NCBI RefSeq assembly: GCF_000374925.1
Contig: NZ_KB895560.1
Coordinates: forward strand, 1-37,489
DNA from: Arthrobacter sp. 131MFCol6.1
GTDB taxonomy: Bacteria; Actinomycetota; Actinomycetes; Actinomycetales; Micrococcaceae
Length of the DNA: 37,489 nt
Reading direction: 5' to 3'
Shown: positions 22,929 to 31,460 of the stretch, one piece after another
Numbering within the stretch: the stretch's first letter is position 1
Layout of the letters: every line of letters starts with the position of its first letter
Translations under genes and position numbers: made by a program
Notes under the pieces: model-generated
What the model was told of the DNA's origin: nothing
What the model saw: the letters and a program-made list of their open reading frames with translations, nothing else
Databases searched by the model: none

Positions 22929-23094
22929 GAGGTCCTCCTCGACGGTTAGGCGCTGCCCGGCCAGCGTACCGCCGAGACGGCACATCGCGGCAGTGTTTCG
23001 CGCCCGGACCGCCGCGAACTGTCTCCTCGGGGGCGGCGGCAGAGCGGGCTGGCGGCTGCAGCCGGTGCAGTGCGGCCGGCCAAGCGGCAGCCGC

Positions 23095-23412
23095 CTAGCG
23101 GGAGTCGTCGCCGCGGTCCGGGGCCTGCCGGCCGGTGCGGTAGCCGGACCAGAACGCCAGCAGGAGCAACCCGATGCCGATCAGCGCGACCCCTGCCCAG
23201 GTCCACGGGCCCATGATCAGGAGCCCCTGCAGCACGACGGGCCCCGTCGGCAGCGGAGCATACGCGACCCAGCCAAAGTCCTCCTGCGATACCGGCTGGG
23301 CGAGCAAGACCAGGCCGGCCACCAGCATGGCCGCGACAATGAGCGGCACCGCCACACGGCCGAGCAGATTCTTCCGGGCACGGCCGGTGTTCCGATTCCC
23401 CCGCTGCTCCAT
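23095..23412 (-). CDS. Small two-helix membrane protein
   Basis: A 105-residue protein of unknown function. A basic N-terminus (MEQRGNRNTGRARKN) is followed by a membrane segment (about 16-38), a short external loop with PVSQEDFGWVAYAPLP, a second membrane segment (about 66-90) and a charged tail. The polarity suggests both ends are cytoplasmic. The start was placed at 23412 because TACAGT on the minus strand lies 6 nt before it, indicating a leaderless transcript; ATG at 23418 would begin inside that spacing. I recognise no family. Confidence 0.65.
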   Translation of the reverse strand: MEQRGNRNTGRARKNLLGRVAVPLIVAAMLVAGLVLLAQPVSQEDFGWVAYAPLPTGPVVLQGLLIMGPWTWAGVALIGIGLLLLAFWSGYRTGRQAPDRGDDSR

Positions 23413-23471
23413 GGCCATACTGTAACCGCTCGGCGCGGGGAACCCTGCAGGGGACACTGCCGTCCCGAGGA

Positions 23472-23777
23472 TCAGGTACGGGCCTGCGCCCTCTTGCCCG
23501 CCAGCGAGCTGCCCAAGGTGGAGTTTGAGCGCCCGGCGCCGCCGCGCCGCCCCCTGATCACCCGGGCGGACGAGCCGGGCACGGCGGGCCGTCCATCGGC
23601 GCTGCGGTCCCTGATCAGGCCGGTTCCGGCGATCTCCCTCGCCTGGGCCACGCCGGCCACGGCCGCTTTCTTGGTGGGAAACGTCACTGAAACCGCCAGC
23701 AGCTGTCCTGCCCCGTCCATCATCCGAATGCGGTAGCCGCCGTCGGGCGCGTCCACGAGCTCAAAATACCCCGCCAT
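23472..23777 (-). CDS. YegP-like DUF1508 protein
   Basis: A 101-residue protein. Residues 1-50 match the DUF1508/YegP repeat: GYFELVDAPDGGYRIRMMDGAGQLLAVS, then TKKAAVAGVAQAREIAG. The family is small and cytoplasmic, of unknown biochemical role, and usually has one or two such repeats; this one has a single repeat. The second half is basic and low-complexity (RGRRGGAGRS, KRAQART) and may bind nucleic acid or be disordered. The ATG has GAGGAG 6-7 nt upstream. A palindrome TAAGTGTACTTA lies 43 bp upstream in the promoter region. Confidence 0.8.
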   Translation of the reverse strand: MAGYFELVDAPDGGYRIRMMDGAGQLLAVSVTFPTKKAAVAGVAQAREIAGTGLIRDRSADGRPAVPGSSARVIRGRRGGAGRSNSTLGSSLAGKRAQART

Positions 23778-23811
23778 TGCACACTCCTCATTCCCTCGTA
23801 TCCCCCGCCGG

Positions 23812-23831
23812 GATATTAGTAAGTGTACTTA
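23812..23831 (-). promoter_or_regulatory. AT-rich promoter/operator of the DUF1508 gene
   Basis: TAAGTGTACTTA (23820-23831) has 5-bp perfect inverted arms in a locally AT-rich island, next to TAATAT on the minus strand (23812-23817), a plausible -10 box. It may be an operator. Confidence 0.35.
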
Positions 23832-23893
23832 TTTTACGGTGCGGGGAAAGTGCTGAAGGTCCCGCCGGCGGTCGACGCGGCCGGGGGCGGAGG

Positions 23894-25681
23894 TCACGGA
23901 AGCGGCGTGTCGCTGCGGCGGACGCCATCCTCATGCAGTTCCAGCGCGCTCATCACGAGGGCGAAGTGGCTGAAGGCCTGCGGTGTGTTGCCCAGCTGCC
24001 GGCCCGTCTCCACGCCCCACTCCTCGCTCAGGAGTCCGACGTCGTTGCGCAACGCCAGCAGGCGCTCAAACAGCTCCCGGGCCTCGTGGCGCCGGCCCGC
24101 CCCGATCAAGGCCTCAACCAGCCAGAAGGAGCATGCCAGGAACACCCCTTCCCCGCCGGGAAGCCCGTCGTCGCTCTGCGCCGGCAGGTAGCGGCGCAGG
24201 AAGCCGTCGTGCGTCAACTCGCGCTGGACCGCGTCGATGGTGCCGATGATGCGCGGATCATCCGGCGGGAGGAACCCCACCCGGGGCAGCAGCAGGAGGC
24301 TCGCATCCAGCTCCGGCCGCCCGTAGGACTGCACGAACGTGTTGCGGTCGGCGTCGAACCCGTTGGCCATGACCTCGGCGTGGATGGCGTCGCGCAGCTC
24401 CTCCCAACGGTCCGCCGGGCCGATCAGGCCGAAGTCCCGGACGCCCTTGACCATGCGGTCCGCCGCCACCCATGCCATCACCTTGGAGTGCGTGAAATGG
24501 CGCTGCGGGCCGCGCATTTCCCAAAGCCCGTTGTCCGGCTGGCGCCAGGCCGTCTCCAAATGTTCCATGAGGGCCACCTGGACGTCCCAGGCGTCGTCAG
24601 TGTGTTTGAGCAGGGAGTTCCGCGTCAGGGACAGGCAATCGAGGACCTCGCCCCAGACGTCGAGCTGCAGCTGGCCGGCCGCACCGTTACCGGTACGCAC
24701 CGGCGCGGAGTTCTCGTAGCCCTTCAGCCACGGCAGTTCGAGCTCCGGCATCCGACGCTCGCCGTGGAGCCCGTACATGATCTGCAGATCCGCCGGGTCC
24801 CCCGCGATGGCGCGGAGCAGCCAGTCGCGCCACGCGCCGGCCTCCTCCGTGTAGCCCGCGGCCAGCAGCGCCTGCAGCGTGAGCGTGGCATCGCGCAGCC
24901 AGCAGAAGCGGTAGTCCCAGTTCCGGGTGCCGCCGATCTCCTCCGGCAGCGACGTCGTGACGGCGGCCACGATCCCGCCGGTGGGGGCAAAAGTCAGGGC
25001 TTTGAGCGTGATCAGCGAGCGCTGGACGGCGTCGCGGTACCGCCCGGTGACCGTGCACTTCGCCGACCACCGAAGCCAGAACTCCTCGGTGGACGCCAGG
25101 ACCGTTTCCGGGTTCACCGACCGCGGCCGGTGCAGGTGGCTGGGGCTCCAGGTCAGCACGAAGGGCACACGTTCCCCGGCCTTGACCGTGAAGTCGCTGA
25201 CGGTATGCATCCGCTCACCGCGCAGGGGCGCATCGGTCACCAGATAGGCGGCATCGGGCCCGGCGACGGCGTGGATCCCGCGCTCGTCGTGGCGGACCCA
25301 CGGCACAACATGGCCGTAGTCGAACCGGAGCGCCAGTTCGCCGCGCATCCGCACCGTGCCGCGGACACCGACCACGATCCGCACGATATCCGCCACCTCG
25401 TCGCGAGGTGGCATGAAGTCAATGATCCTGACCTTGCCCTCAGGCAAATCCCACTCGGTTTCCAGGATCAGCGTGCCCTTGCGGTAGCGGCGGCGGGTGC
25501 ATTCCCCGCCGCCTGCCGGCGCCAGGAGCCACCGGCCGGCCGCGGGCGAATCGAGGAGGGCGCTGAAACAGGCCGGTGAGTCGAAGCGCGGCAGGCACAG
25601 CCAGTCGATGGAACCTTCGGTGCTGATCAGGGCCGCGGTATGCAGATCCCCGACCATTGCGTAATCCTCGATGCGTACCAT
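23894..25681 (-). CDS. GH15 glycoside hydrolase (glucoamylase/trehalase-like)
   Basis: A 595-residue GH15 enzyme hydrolysing alpha-glucosidic bonds. The N-terminal beta-sandwich begins with the hallmark RIEDYAMVGD, then SIDWLCLPRFDSPACF (about 28-43). The (alpha/alpha)6 barrel includes NWDYRFCWLRDATLTL (about 270-285), the barrel-entry motif of the family, and later RHFTHSKVMAWVAADRM (about 400-416). Actinobacterial proteins with this start are annotated as glucoamylases, and characterised mycobacterial ones as trehalases, so both substrates are possible. No signal peptide, hence cytoplasmic storage-sugar use (trehalose, maltodextrin). The ATG at 25681 directly precedes the family start. It is divergent from the DUF72 gene, with 79 bp between starts. 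Confidence 0.88.
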   Translation of the reverse strand: MVRIEDYAMVGDLHTAALISTEGSIDWLCLPRFDSPACFSALLDSPAAGRWLLAPAGGGECTRRRYRKGTLILETEWDLPEGKVRIIDFMPPRDEVADIVRIVVGVRGTVRMRGELALRFDYGHVVPWVRHDERGIHAVAGPDAAYLVTDAPLRGERMHTVSDFTVKAGERVPFVLTWSPSHLHRPRSVNPETVLASTEEFWLRWSAKCTVTGRYRDAVQRSLITLKALTFAPTGGIVAAVTTSLPEEIGGTRNWDYRFCWLRDATLTLQALLAAGYTEEAGAWRDWLLRAIAGDPADLQIMYGLHGERRMPELELPWLKGYENSAPVRTGNGAAGQLQLDVWGEVLDCLSLTRNSLLKHTDDAWDVQVALMEHLETAWRQPDNGLWEMRGPQRHFTHSKVMAWVAADRMVKGVRDFGLIGPADRWEELRDAIHAEVMANGFDADRNTFVQSYGRPELDASLLLLPRVGFLPPDDPRIIGTIDAVQRELTHDGFLRRYLPAQSDDGLPGGEGVFLACSFWLVEALIGAGRRHEARELFERLLALRNDVGLLSEEWGVETGRQLGNTPQAFSHFALVMSALELHEDGVRRSDTPLP

Positions 25682-25760
25682 GACACTTACAGTGCCACAC
25701 CGCCGCGCACCCGGCACGGGCGGAGGGCACACGGTGAAAGCTGACGGTGAGGGACGGGGC

Positions 25761-26516
25761 ATGGCAGCGCACGAAGCCACTGTGCGGATCGGCACGTCCG
25801 GCTGGAGCTATGACCACTGGGACGGGGTCCTCTATCCGCCAGGCCTGCCGGCCCGGGACAGGCTGGCCTACTACGCGGCACGCTTCGACACCGTGGAATT
25901 GAATGCCAGCTTCTACCGCTGGCCGAAAGAGGACTCGTTCGCCAGCTGGCGCCGCCGCCTGCCCGACGGTTTTGCCCTGTCCGTCAAGGCGCCCCGGGGC
26001 CTGACGCACGCCAAGAAGCTACACGCCCCGGAGGTCTGGGCGGAGCGGATCACCCGGTGCTGGCACGAACTCGGCGACAAGCGGGCCGTGCTGCTCGTCC
26101 AACTGCCCCCGGGCTTGGCGCGCGATGACGCCCGGCTGGACTACTTCCTGGCGGCCCTGCCCGGATGGATCCGCGTCTGCGTGGAGTTCCGCCACCCCAG
26201 CTGGGACGACGACGCCGTGTACGCCCTGCTGGAACGTCACGGCGCGGCCTACTGCATCATGAGCGGCGCCGGGCTCCCGTGCGTGCTTCGCGCCACCGCG
26301 CCGTTCGTCTATATCCGGCTGCACGGCCCGGACCACGATGTCCTGTACGGCGGATCCTATTCCGATGAGGACCTGCGCTGGTGGGCGGACCGGATCCGCG
26401 AGTGGCGGGCCTGCGGGAAAGACGTCTACGCGTATTTCAACAACGACGGCGGCGGCAACGCCGTCCGCAACGCCGCCACCCTGCGCGGGCTGCTGGGTCA
26501 GCCGCCGCGCTGGTGA
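25761..26516 (+). CDS. DUF72 family protein
   Basis: A 251-residue TIM-barrel protein of the DUF72 (YecE-like) family, function unknown. Typical segments are RIGTSGWSYDHWDGVLYPPGLPARDRLAYYA (start of the barrel), TVELNASFYRWP (about 38-49), SVKAPRGLTH (about 74-83), VQLPPGLARD, CVEFRHPSW (about 139-147), VYIRLHGP (about 188-195) and a final AYFNNDGGGNAVRNA. The ATG at 25761 was chosen because the conserved part begins eight residues later; the frame extends upstream into the GH15 start region without similarity. The App1-type gene follows in the same direction after 75 bp. Confidence 0.88.
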   Translation: MAAHEATVRIGTSGWSYDHWDGVLYPPGLPARDRLAYYAARFDTVELNASFYRWPKEDSFASWRRRLPDGFALSVKAPRGLTHAKKLHAPEVWAERITRCWHELGDKRAVLLVQLPPGLARDDARLDYFLAALPGWIRVCVEFRHPSWDDDAVYALLERHGAAYCIMSGAGLPCVLRATAPFVYIRLHGPDHDVLYGGSYSDEDLRWWADRIREWRACGKDVYAYFNNDGGGNAVRNAATLRGLLGQPPRW

Positions 26517-26591
26517 TCCGGCATGGCCGGGGCCGGGTCCCGGGGACCCCGCCGGCACGGCCGGAGCCCGGCACTGTGGGAGAGTGGAGGC

Positions 26592-27659
26592 ATGGAATTG
26601 GCGTCGCAACCAGCGCAGCAGCTGCCCGTGTCCGGCAACAGGGCCTTCCGGCTCGCCCACTGGGTGTCTGACACCGTCAACGGGGTCCGGCTCAAGACGG
26701 CCCGGCGCTGGAAGTTCAGCCCGCAGACCGTCGCCTATCAGGGCTACGGCTCGACGGAGTGGGTCAGGGTACTGGGCCGCGTGGTCCTCACCAGCCGGCC
26801 GGTGGCCGGCAGCAAGGCGGAACGGCTGGCCGTGAACGGCAACCAGAACTTCCGCGGCTGGCGGGCGTTCACGAGTGTCCCGGTCCAGTTCACCGAGGTG
26901 GAGATCCAGATCGGCGGCGTCACCACCCGCGTGCATGCCGACCGCGGCGGCCTGGTGGACACCCTGGTTCACGTGGCGTTGACCCCGGGCTGGCATACGG
27001 CCGTGCTGCGCGCCGAAGGAACGGAACCGGTCGAGGCCAGGATTTTCGTGATCTCCCCGGACACCAAGCTGGGCATTGTCTCGGACATTGACGACACCAT
27101 CATGGTCACCGCCCTCCCCCGGCCCTTCCTGGCACTGTGGAACACCTTCGTCCTGAACGAACGAGCCCGGATGGCGACACCCGGCATGGCTGTCCTGCTG
27201 GATCGGCTCAAGGTGGAGCACCCGGAGGCGCCGGTGATCTACCTGTCCACCGGGCCGTGGAACGCAGCTCCCACCCTGGCCCGTTTCATCGCCCGGAACC
27301 TCTATCCCTCGGGCGCGCTGCTGCTCACGGACTGGGGACTGACGCACGACCGCTGGTTCCGTAGCGGCCAGGAACACAAGCGGCGGAACCTTGAGCTGCT
27401 GGCCCAGGAGTTCCCGAACATGCGATGGCTGCTGTTCGGCGACAACGGCCAGCACGATGAAGAGATTTACTCCGGCTTCGCGCAGAAGCACCCCGATCAG
27501 GTGGCCGCGATCGGCATCCGGCAACTCTCCTCCACCGAAGCAGTCTTCGCCGGCGGCCACTCCGACACCGGCGACCACTCGGAGTCCTCCGTCCCGTGGT
27601 TCTATTCGCCCGACGGGGCGGGACTCGCCAAGGGCCTGCAGGACCTGGATCTGCTCTAG
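26592..27659 (+). CDS. App1-type (DUF2183) phosphatase
   Basis: A 355-residue protein of the App1 family, whose yeast founder is a Mg-dependent phosphatidate phosphatase. A variable N-terminal beta-rich domain (1-150) precedes the HAD-like catalytic motif SDIDDTIM (about 164-171), in which Asp165 and Asp167 of the DxDxT motif are the nucleophile and acid/base. Later motifs are VIYLSTGPWN (about 216-225), LLLTDWG (about 241-247) and LLFGDNGQHDEEIY (about 280-293). No membrane segments or signal peptide. The ATG at 26592 has GGAGG 1-2 nt closer than usual but is the only sensible start. The bacterial substrate is not established. It is convergent with the GH1 gene, 57 bp apart. Confidence 0.85.
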   Translation: MELASQPAQQLPVSGNRAFRLAHWVSDTVNGVRLKTARRWKFSPQTVAYQGYGSTEWVRVLGRVVLTSRPVAGSKAERLAVNGNQNFRGWRAFTSVPVQFTEVEIQIGGVTTRVHADRGGLVDTLVHVALTPGWHTAVLRAEGTEPVEARIFVISPDTKLGIVSDIDDTIMVTALPRPFLALWNTFVLNERARMATPGMAVLLDRLKVEHPEAPVIYLSTGPWNAAPTLARFIARNLYPSGALLLTDWGLTHDRWFRSGQEHKRRNLELLAQEFPNMRWLLFGDNGQHDEEIYSGFAQKHPDQVAAIGIRQLSSTEAVFAGGHSDTGDHSESSVPWFYSPDGAGLAKGLQDLDLL

Positions 27660-27716
27660 GCCGACCCTGCTTTTAGGGCGTCAGCCTGCCGGACGAGGCT
27701 CGCCGACGTCGGCCGT

Positions 27717-29240
27717 CTAGTCCCGCCCGCCGGGGCCGCTGTCGGACTGGGCGAGGCTTTCGGGCTGCGCGAGGCTTTCGGGCTCTCCGGCGGACGCCGC
27801 GCTTCGGGCCGCAATGACCTCCTGGAGCCAGTAGTAGGAGGCCTTCGGCGTGCGGACCTGGGTCTCGAAATCGACGTGCACCAGACCAAACGGCTGCTTG
27901 TAGCCGGCGGACCACTCGAAGTTGTCCATGAAGGACCACACATAGTAGCCGCGCAGGTCGATGGCCTCGGCGGCACCGCCGGGACGTGTCGCTTCCAGGG
28001 CCGTACCAATGTGGTCCGCGAGGTAACGCAGGCGCCGTTCGTCCGGGATCATCCGGCGGTCCGTCCCGACAGGGTGGACCACGACGTCCTCGAAACTCGC
28101 CCCGCCCTCGGTGATGTAGACCGGGGGCAGATCCGGGTAGCGGTCGGCCATCTCGGCCAGGGCGACGGACATGTATTCGGGCTTGACCGGCCAGCCGTAG
28201 GCCGTGGTCTCGGTGTCCGGGAACGGCGCGATGTGGAACGGCGCCCCGGGTGTCCCGCTGAGGTCGTCCCCCATGGCCTCGGCCATGCCGGGCGGCACGG
28301 CCCCCTCCCCCGGACCCGCCCCGACCAGGGTGGGCATGTAGTAGTTCAGGCCATAGAAATCCAGGGGCTGGGAGATCAGCTCCATGTCTTCGCTGGACGG
28401 GCTGAAAGACGACGAAAAGAACGTGGCGGCCCGGATGACATCCGGGTATTTGCCGAGCAGCACGGGATCGGCGTAGAGCCGGTTCTGCGCCACGTCCATG
28501 AGTCCGGCACTGACCTTGTCCAGCGGGTTCGCGGTGGCCGGGACCATCGGTGAGTAAACGTTGGTGATGCCGATGTCCCCCGGTACCTTGGCGGCACGCA
28601 GCGCCTGGAGCGCCAGGCCGTGGCCCAGCAGTTGGTGGTGCACGCTGGGGAGGGCCTTGAGCATGAGGGCCTGGCCGGGGGCGTGCATGCCCAGGGCGTA
28701 GCCGTTGGTGGTGACTGTGGCGGGCTCGTTGACAGTCACCCAGCGCTTCACGCGGTCCCCGAAGGCAGCGGCGGCGATGACGGCGAAGTCCCCCAGCCGG
28801 TAGGCCGTGTCTCGGTTCATCCAGCCGCCGGCCTCATCCAGGGGCAATGGGGTGTCCCAGTGGTAGAGCGTGGCCATGGGGGAAATGCCGTTGGCGAGCA
28901 ACAGGTCGATCAGCCGGTCATAGAAGTCCAGCCCGGCGGAGTTCGCGGGCCCGCTCCCGCCGGGCTGGATCCTGGACCAGGACAGCGAAAACCGGTACGA
29001 GTCGATCCCCAAGTCCTTCATCAGCGCCACGTCCTCGGGCATCCGGTGGTAGTGGTCGCAGGAAACGGCCGGGCTCTGGTCCTCCACGATCGAACCCGGC
29101 TTCGCGGCAAAGACGTCCCATCCGGAAGGGCCGCGGCCGTCTTCATCGAGTGCACCCTCGATCTGGAAGGCCGAGGTCGCCACGCCCAGGGTGAAGCCGG
29201 GCGGAAGGAGGGAAGCCAGATCGTTGGCGGAAGCGTTCAT
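27717..29240 (-). CDS. GH1 beta-glucosidase
   Basis: A 507-residue family 1 glycoside hydrolase that splits beta-glucosides such as cellobiose, with retention. Motifs: GFTLGVATSAFQIEG (about 15-29), LYHWDTPLPL (about 125-134), acid/base Glu172 in TVNEP, LNYYMP (298-303) and nucleophile Glu378 in YITEGG. The usual nucleophile motif is TENG, so the Asn-to-Gly change beside the nucleophile is notable. The C-terminus carries about 25 extra residues, including a twice-repeated 18-bp unit (27751 and 27769) coding for ESLAQ-type repeats. No signal peptide. The RBS AGAGG lies about 9-10 nt before the ATG. No sugar transporter or LacI regulator is adjacent. Confidence 0.92.
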   Translation of the reverse strand: MNASANDLASLLPPGFTLGVATSAFQIEGALDEDGRGPSGWDVFAAKPGSIVEDQSPAVSCDHYHRMPEDVALMKDLGIDSYRFSLSWSRIQPGGSGPANSAGLDFYDRLIDLLLANGISPMATLYHWDTPLPLDEAGGWMNRDTAYRLGDFAVIAAAAFGDRVKRWVTVNEPATVTTNGYALGMHAPGQALMLKALPSVHHQLLGHGLALQALRAAKVPGDIGITNVYSPMVPATANPLDKVSAGLMDVAQNRLYADPVLLGKYPDVIRAATFFSSSFSPSSEDMELISQPLDFYGLNYYMPTLVGAGPGEGAVPPGMAEAMGDDLSGTPGAPFHIAPFPDTETTAYGWPVKPEYMSVALAEMADRYPDLPPVYITEGGASFEDVVVHPVGTDRRMIPDERRLRYLADHIGTALEATRPGGAAEAIDLRGYYVWSFMDNFEWSAGYKQPFGLVHVDFETQVRTPKASYYWLQEVIAARSAASAGEPESLAQPESLAQSDSGPGGRD

Positions 29241-29357
29241 CGACGGGTACCTCTATGTAGTTTCGGTGGTTGGTTGACTGATCTTAGGCTCCCCCGGGGG
29301 TGAGCGCCACGACCCGGGCCGTTTGACGCGCGCGGTGCCAACGGCCACTGTTGATCG

Positions 29358-29912
29358 GTGCACGTGAAAATTGAACAAGGCGTCAACCGCCGGCCGCCGG
29401 TGGCGCCGCCCAGCCCCGGCAGGCAGTCGGCGGCCCTCCTTTGCTTCCTGGCGGTCTCTCACGGGGTGTCCTTCGTGGCGTCGCTGGCAATCATTGGCAA
29501 CGCCGACGGCTGGTACGCGGCGGCAGAGAAGGCTCCGTGGACTCCGCCGGGCTGGGCCTTCGGAGCGGTCTGGACAGTGCTTTATACGACCATGGCAGTG
29601 GCAGCGTGGCTGGTCTGGCGCCGGGGAACAGGACTTCGCTCCGGGCGCGGCCGTGGCGCCATGACCGTCTACGTGATCCTGCTGCTCGTGAACCTCGCCT
29701 GGGCGCCGTTGTTCTTCGGCATGTACCCCATGGCCGGCGGGGCCGCCCTGTGGCTGGCCCTGCTGCTCATCGCCGTCCATGCGGTGGCCGCTGCCGTCAC
29801 CGTGGTCCGGTTCGGCCTCATCAGCCGGGCGGCGGGCCTGCTCATGCTGCCATACGTCTCCTGGATCGTGTTCTCCCTGAGCCTGAACGCGTACGCCGCC
29901 GCCAGCAACTGA
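29358..29912 (+). CDS. TspO/MBR family membrane protein
   Basis: A 184-residue member of the TspO/peripheral benzodiazepine receptor family, five-helix membrane proteins that bind porphyrins and are linked to oxidative-stress and tetrapyrrole control. Hallmarks are PPGWAFGAVWTVLYTTMAVAAWLV (about 54-77) and NLAWAPLFFG (about 113-122), followed by three more hydrophobic helices and the terminal SLNAY. The first 25 residues are polar. GTG at 29358 is used; GTG at 29364 is equally possible and neither has a strong ribosome site. It is divergent from GH1 (117 bp between). The following gene converges on it. Confidence 0.88.
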   Translation: MHVKIEQGVNRRPPVAPPSPGRQSAALLCFLAVSHGVSFVASLAIIGNADGWYAAAEKAPWTPPGWAFGAVWTVLYTTMAVAAWLVWRRGTGLRSGRGRGAMTVYVILLLVNLAWAPLFFGMYPMAGGAALWLALLLIAVHAVAAAVTVVRFGLISRAAGLLMLPYVSWIVFSLSLNAYAAASN

Positions 29913-29956
29913 TCCCTGGCATCAATCGGCCCCTGCCGTTCAGAACACCGGGCCGT

Positions 29957-30346
29957 TCAGAACACCGAGGTCTCCGGCCCGAACAGGAAGACCTTGGCGT
30001 GCTCCACGGCCTTGCGGAAGGCATCATTCCGCAGCGTCAGGAGCTGCTCAGCCTCGTCCATCGAGGGTTCCAGATACTCCGTGAAGCCGGGCCTCAGCAC
30101 CCAGATATCACCCGCGGGCGGCAGGTAGAACACGCCGAAGGATCGGTGCTGGCTGTCTTCATCTGTCCAGACCGGGACCACGGCCAGCGCCGCGCCCGTG
30201 TCGATGTTGATCCATTGCGCACGGGGCAACGGTGCCTCATGCGCCTCTGGGTCCAGGAACGGCGCCGTTCCCTCGCCCCAGCGCTCTTCGAAGCGCTCGT
30301 GGAATACCGGCATCAGGTGCGAATCGTAACGGCGCCATGTGCTCAT
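29957..30346 (-). CDS. Hypothetical protein, 129 residues
   Basis: Unrecognised cytoplasmic protein, acidic and rich in aromatic residues, without signal peptide or membrane segment. The pattern QWINIDTGAALAVVPVWTDED, then SFGVFYLPPAGDIWVLRPG, suggests a small mixed alpha/beta fold, and the C-terminal half is helical (MDEAEQLLTLRNDAFRKAVEHAKVF). The ATG at 30346 is preceded by GGAGGA 4-5 nt away, a strong start. A 17-bp direct duplication (29936-29952 and 29953-29969) spans its stop codon, and three 13-bp repeats (30365-30403) lie in its leader. It sits in the same direction as the J-domain and Hsp20 genes, so co-expression with them is possible. Confidence 0.6.
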   Translation of the reverse strand: MSTWRRYDSHLMPVFHERFEERWGEGTAPFLDPEAHEAPLPRAQWINIDTGAALAVVPVWTDEDSQHRSFGVFYLPPAGDIWVLRPGFTEYLEPSMDEAEQLLTLRNDAFRKAVEHAKVFLFGPETSVF

Positions 30347-30364
30347 GGCCGCTCTCCTCCTCAG

Positions 30365-30403
30365 TGGATGGGACTGTTGGATGGGACTGCTGGATGGGAC
30401 TGC
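30365..30403. repeat. 13-bp tandem repeat, three copies
   Basis: TGGATGGGACTGY occurs three times head to tail between the J-domain gene and the 129-residue gene. The region 30347-30453 contains nothing else I can identify. Confidence 0.8.
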
Positions 30404-30453
30404 CGGGTGGGCTTCCTGTCCGGTTCAGCGGCCCGGCCAGGAGTGTTTCCCCG

Positions 30454-30855
30454 TCACGGCCCGGGTTCCCAGCGGACGGGGAGCACGCGCACAAGAGGTT
30501 CCCGACGCCGGATGATGCGCACCGGGATGTCGCGGCCGCCTTGGCCGGCATGGTCGTTCCGGTGATGGAAGCTGTCGTCCTCGACGGCGGGCCGCCAGCC
30601 GCCGGCGTCGTACTCCGCCCGGCTTCTGGCGTCCCGCAGCACGGCGAAAGCGTGCAGAATGGCGCCGACATCGGGAGGGTCGATGTCCAACTGGCCGATG
30701 TCGTCCAACTGGCCGATGTCGTCCAACTGGCCGATGTCGGGATGGTGCCGGCGCATCAGCGCCCGGAAGGCGCGGCCAATCTCCTGCCGGCCCGCCTCCG
30801 GCGAGACGTGCAAGAGCGCATAGTAGCCGCGGGGATCAGGGTTCCTGCCGGACAT
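30454..30855 (-). CDS. Short J-domain protein with DIGQLD repeats
   Basis: A 133-residue protein that begins with a J domain (residues 8-85): YYALLHVSPEAGRQEIGRAFRALMRRHHPD, including the HPD motif (about 39-41) that stimulates Hsp70 ATPase. Directly after HPD an 18-bp unit is present three times (30685-30738), giving DIGQLDDIGQLDDIGQLD, before helix III (ILHAFAVLRDARSRAEYD). The loop between helices II and III is therefore lengthened. The C-terminus is basic and Arg-rich and has no zinc or substrate domain of DnaJ, so this is a class III-type J protein. Start at 30855: GGAGG 7 nt upstream. It is 67 bp downstream of hsp20 in the same direction, suggesting joint heat-shock expression. Confidence 0.85.
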   Translation of the reverse strand: MSGRNPDPRGYYALLHVSPEAGRQEIGRAFRALMRRHHPDIGQLDDIGQLDDIGQLDIDPPDVGAILHAFAVLRDARSRAEYDAGGWRPAVEDDSFHHRNDHAGQGGRDIPVRIIRRREPLVRVLPVRWEPGP

Positions 30856-30922
30856 GATCGGCCTCCGTTGCATGCAGCCGGAGCCGGAGCAACGCTGCTG
30901 GGCGCCGCGCCGGCTCCGGTGC

Positions 30923-31351
30923 TTACTTCCCGATCTCCTGCATCTTGTCCTGCGAACGGGTGACTTCAATCTTCCGCGGCTTGGCCGCCTCCGCCACCGG
31001 GATACGGAGCGTCAGGACGCCGTCGGCGTAGTTTGCCTTGACGTTCTCCGTGTCCAGGGTGTCGCCGAGGATCAGCTGGCGGCTGAACACGCCACGGGGG
31101 CGCTCCGAGACCGTCAGTTCCACATCGGGTTGAACCGGGTCCCGACGTTCCGCCCGGACCGTCAGGACATTGCGCTCAATGTCGAGCCCGATCGAGTCGA
31201 CATTGACCCCCGGAAGATCGAACACGACGACGAAGACGCCCTCTTCCTGCCACGCGTCCATGGGCATGGGCGCCGGGCGCGCCACCGTCCCGAACACCTG
31301 CTGCGCGAGCCGGTCAAAGTCACGGAACGGGTCCGTCCGAATCAACATCAT
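30923..31351 (-). CDS. Hsp20 small heat-shock protein
   Basis: A 142-residue small heat-shock protein, an ATP-independent holdase that forms oligomers. The alpha-crystallin domain covers about residues 35-130: FVVVFDLPGVNVDSIGLDIERNVLTVRAER, RGVFSRQLILGDTLDTENVKANYADGVLTLRIPV; the GVLTLRIPV strand is the family hallmark. A short N-terminal arm (MMLIRTDPFRDFDRLAQQVFG) and the tail KPRKIEV complete it; the usual IxI/V tail motif is present as KIEV. The ATG at 31351 has AAAGGAG 7 nt upstream. Its promoter is at 31432-31460. It is divergent from an HspR-like gene and followed by a J-domain gene. Confidence 0.92.
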   Translation of the reverse strand: MMLIRTDPFRDFDRLAQQVFGTVARPAPMPMDAWQEEGVFVVVFDLPGVNVDSIGLDIERNVLTVRAERRDPVQPDVELTVSERPRGVFSRQLILGDTLDTENVKANYADGVLTLRIPVAEAAKPRKIEVTRSQDKMQEIGK

Positions 31352-31431
31352 TTCCCACTCCTTTAGCGAGAGTTGATCTGCATTCCTTCCACAACCCACC
31401 ACCATTTATCTGTGGTAGCGGGTATAGATTT

Positions 31432-31460
31432 TTTATAGCACCGGTGAAACACTGATGCAA
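31432..31460 (-). promoter_or_regulatory. hsp20 promoter
   Basis: On the minus strand TTGCAT (31455-31460) and TATAAA (31432-31437) are separated by 17 bp, about 80 bp before the hsp20 start. The region is AT-rich. No CTTGAGT-N7-ACTCAAG (HAIR) sequence is present. Confidence 0.55.
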
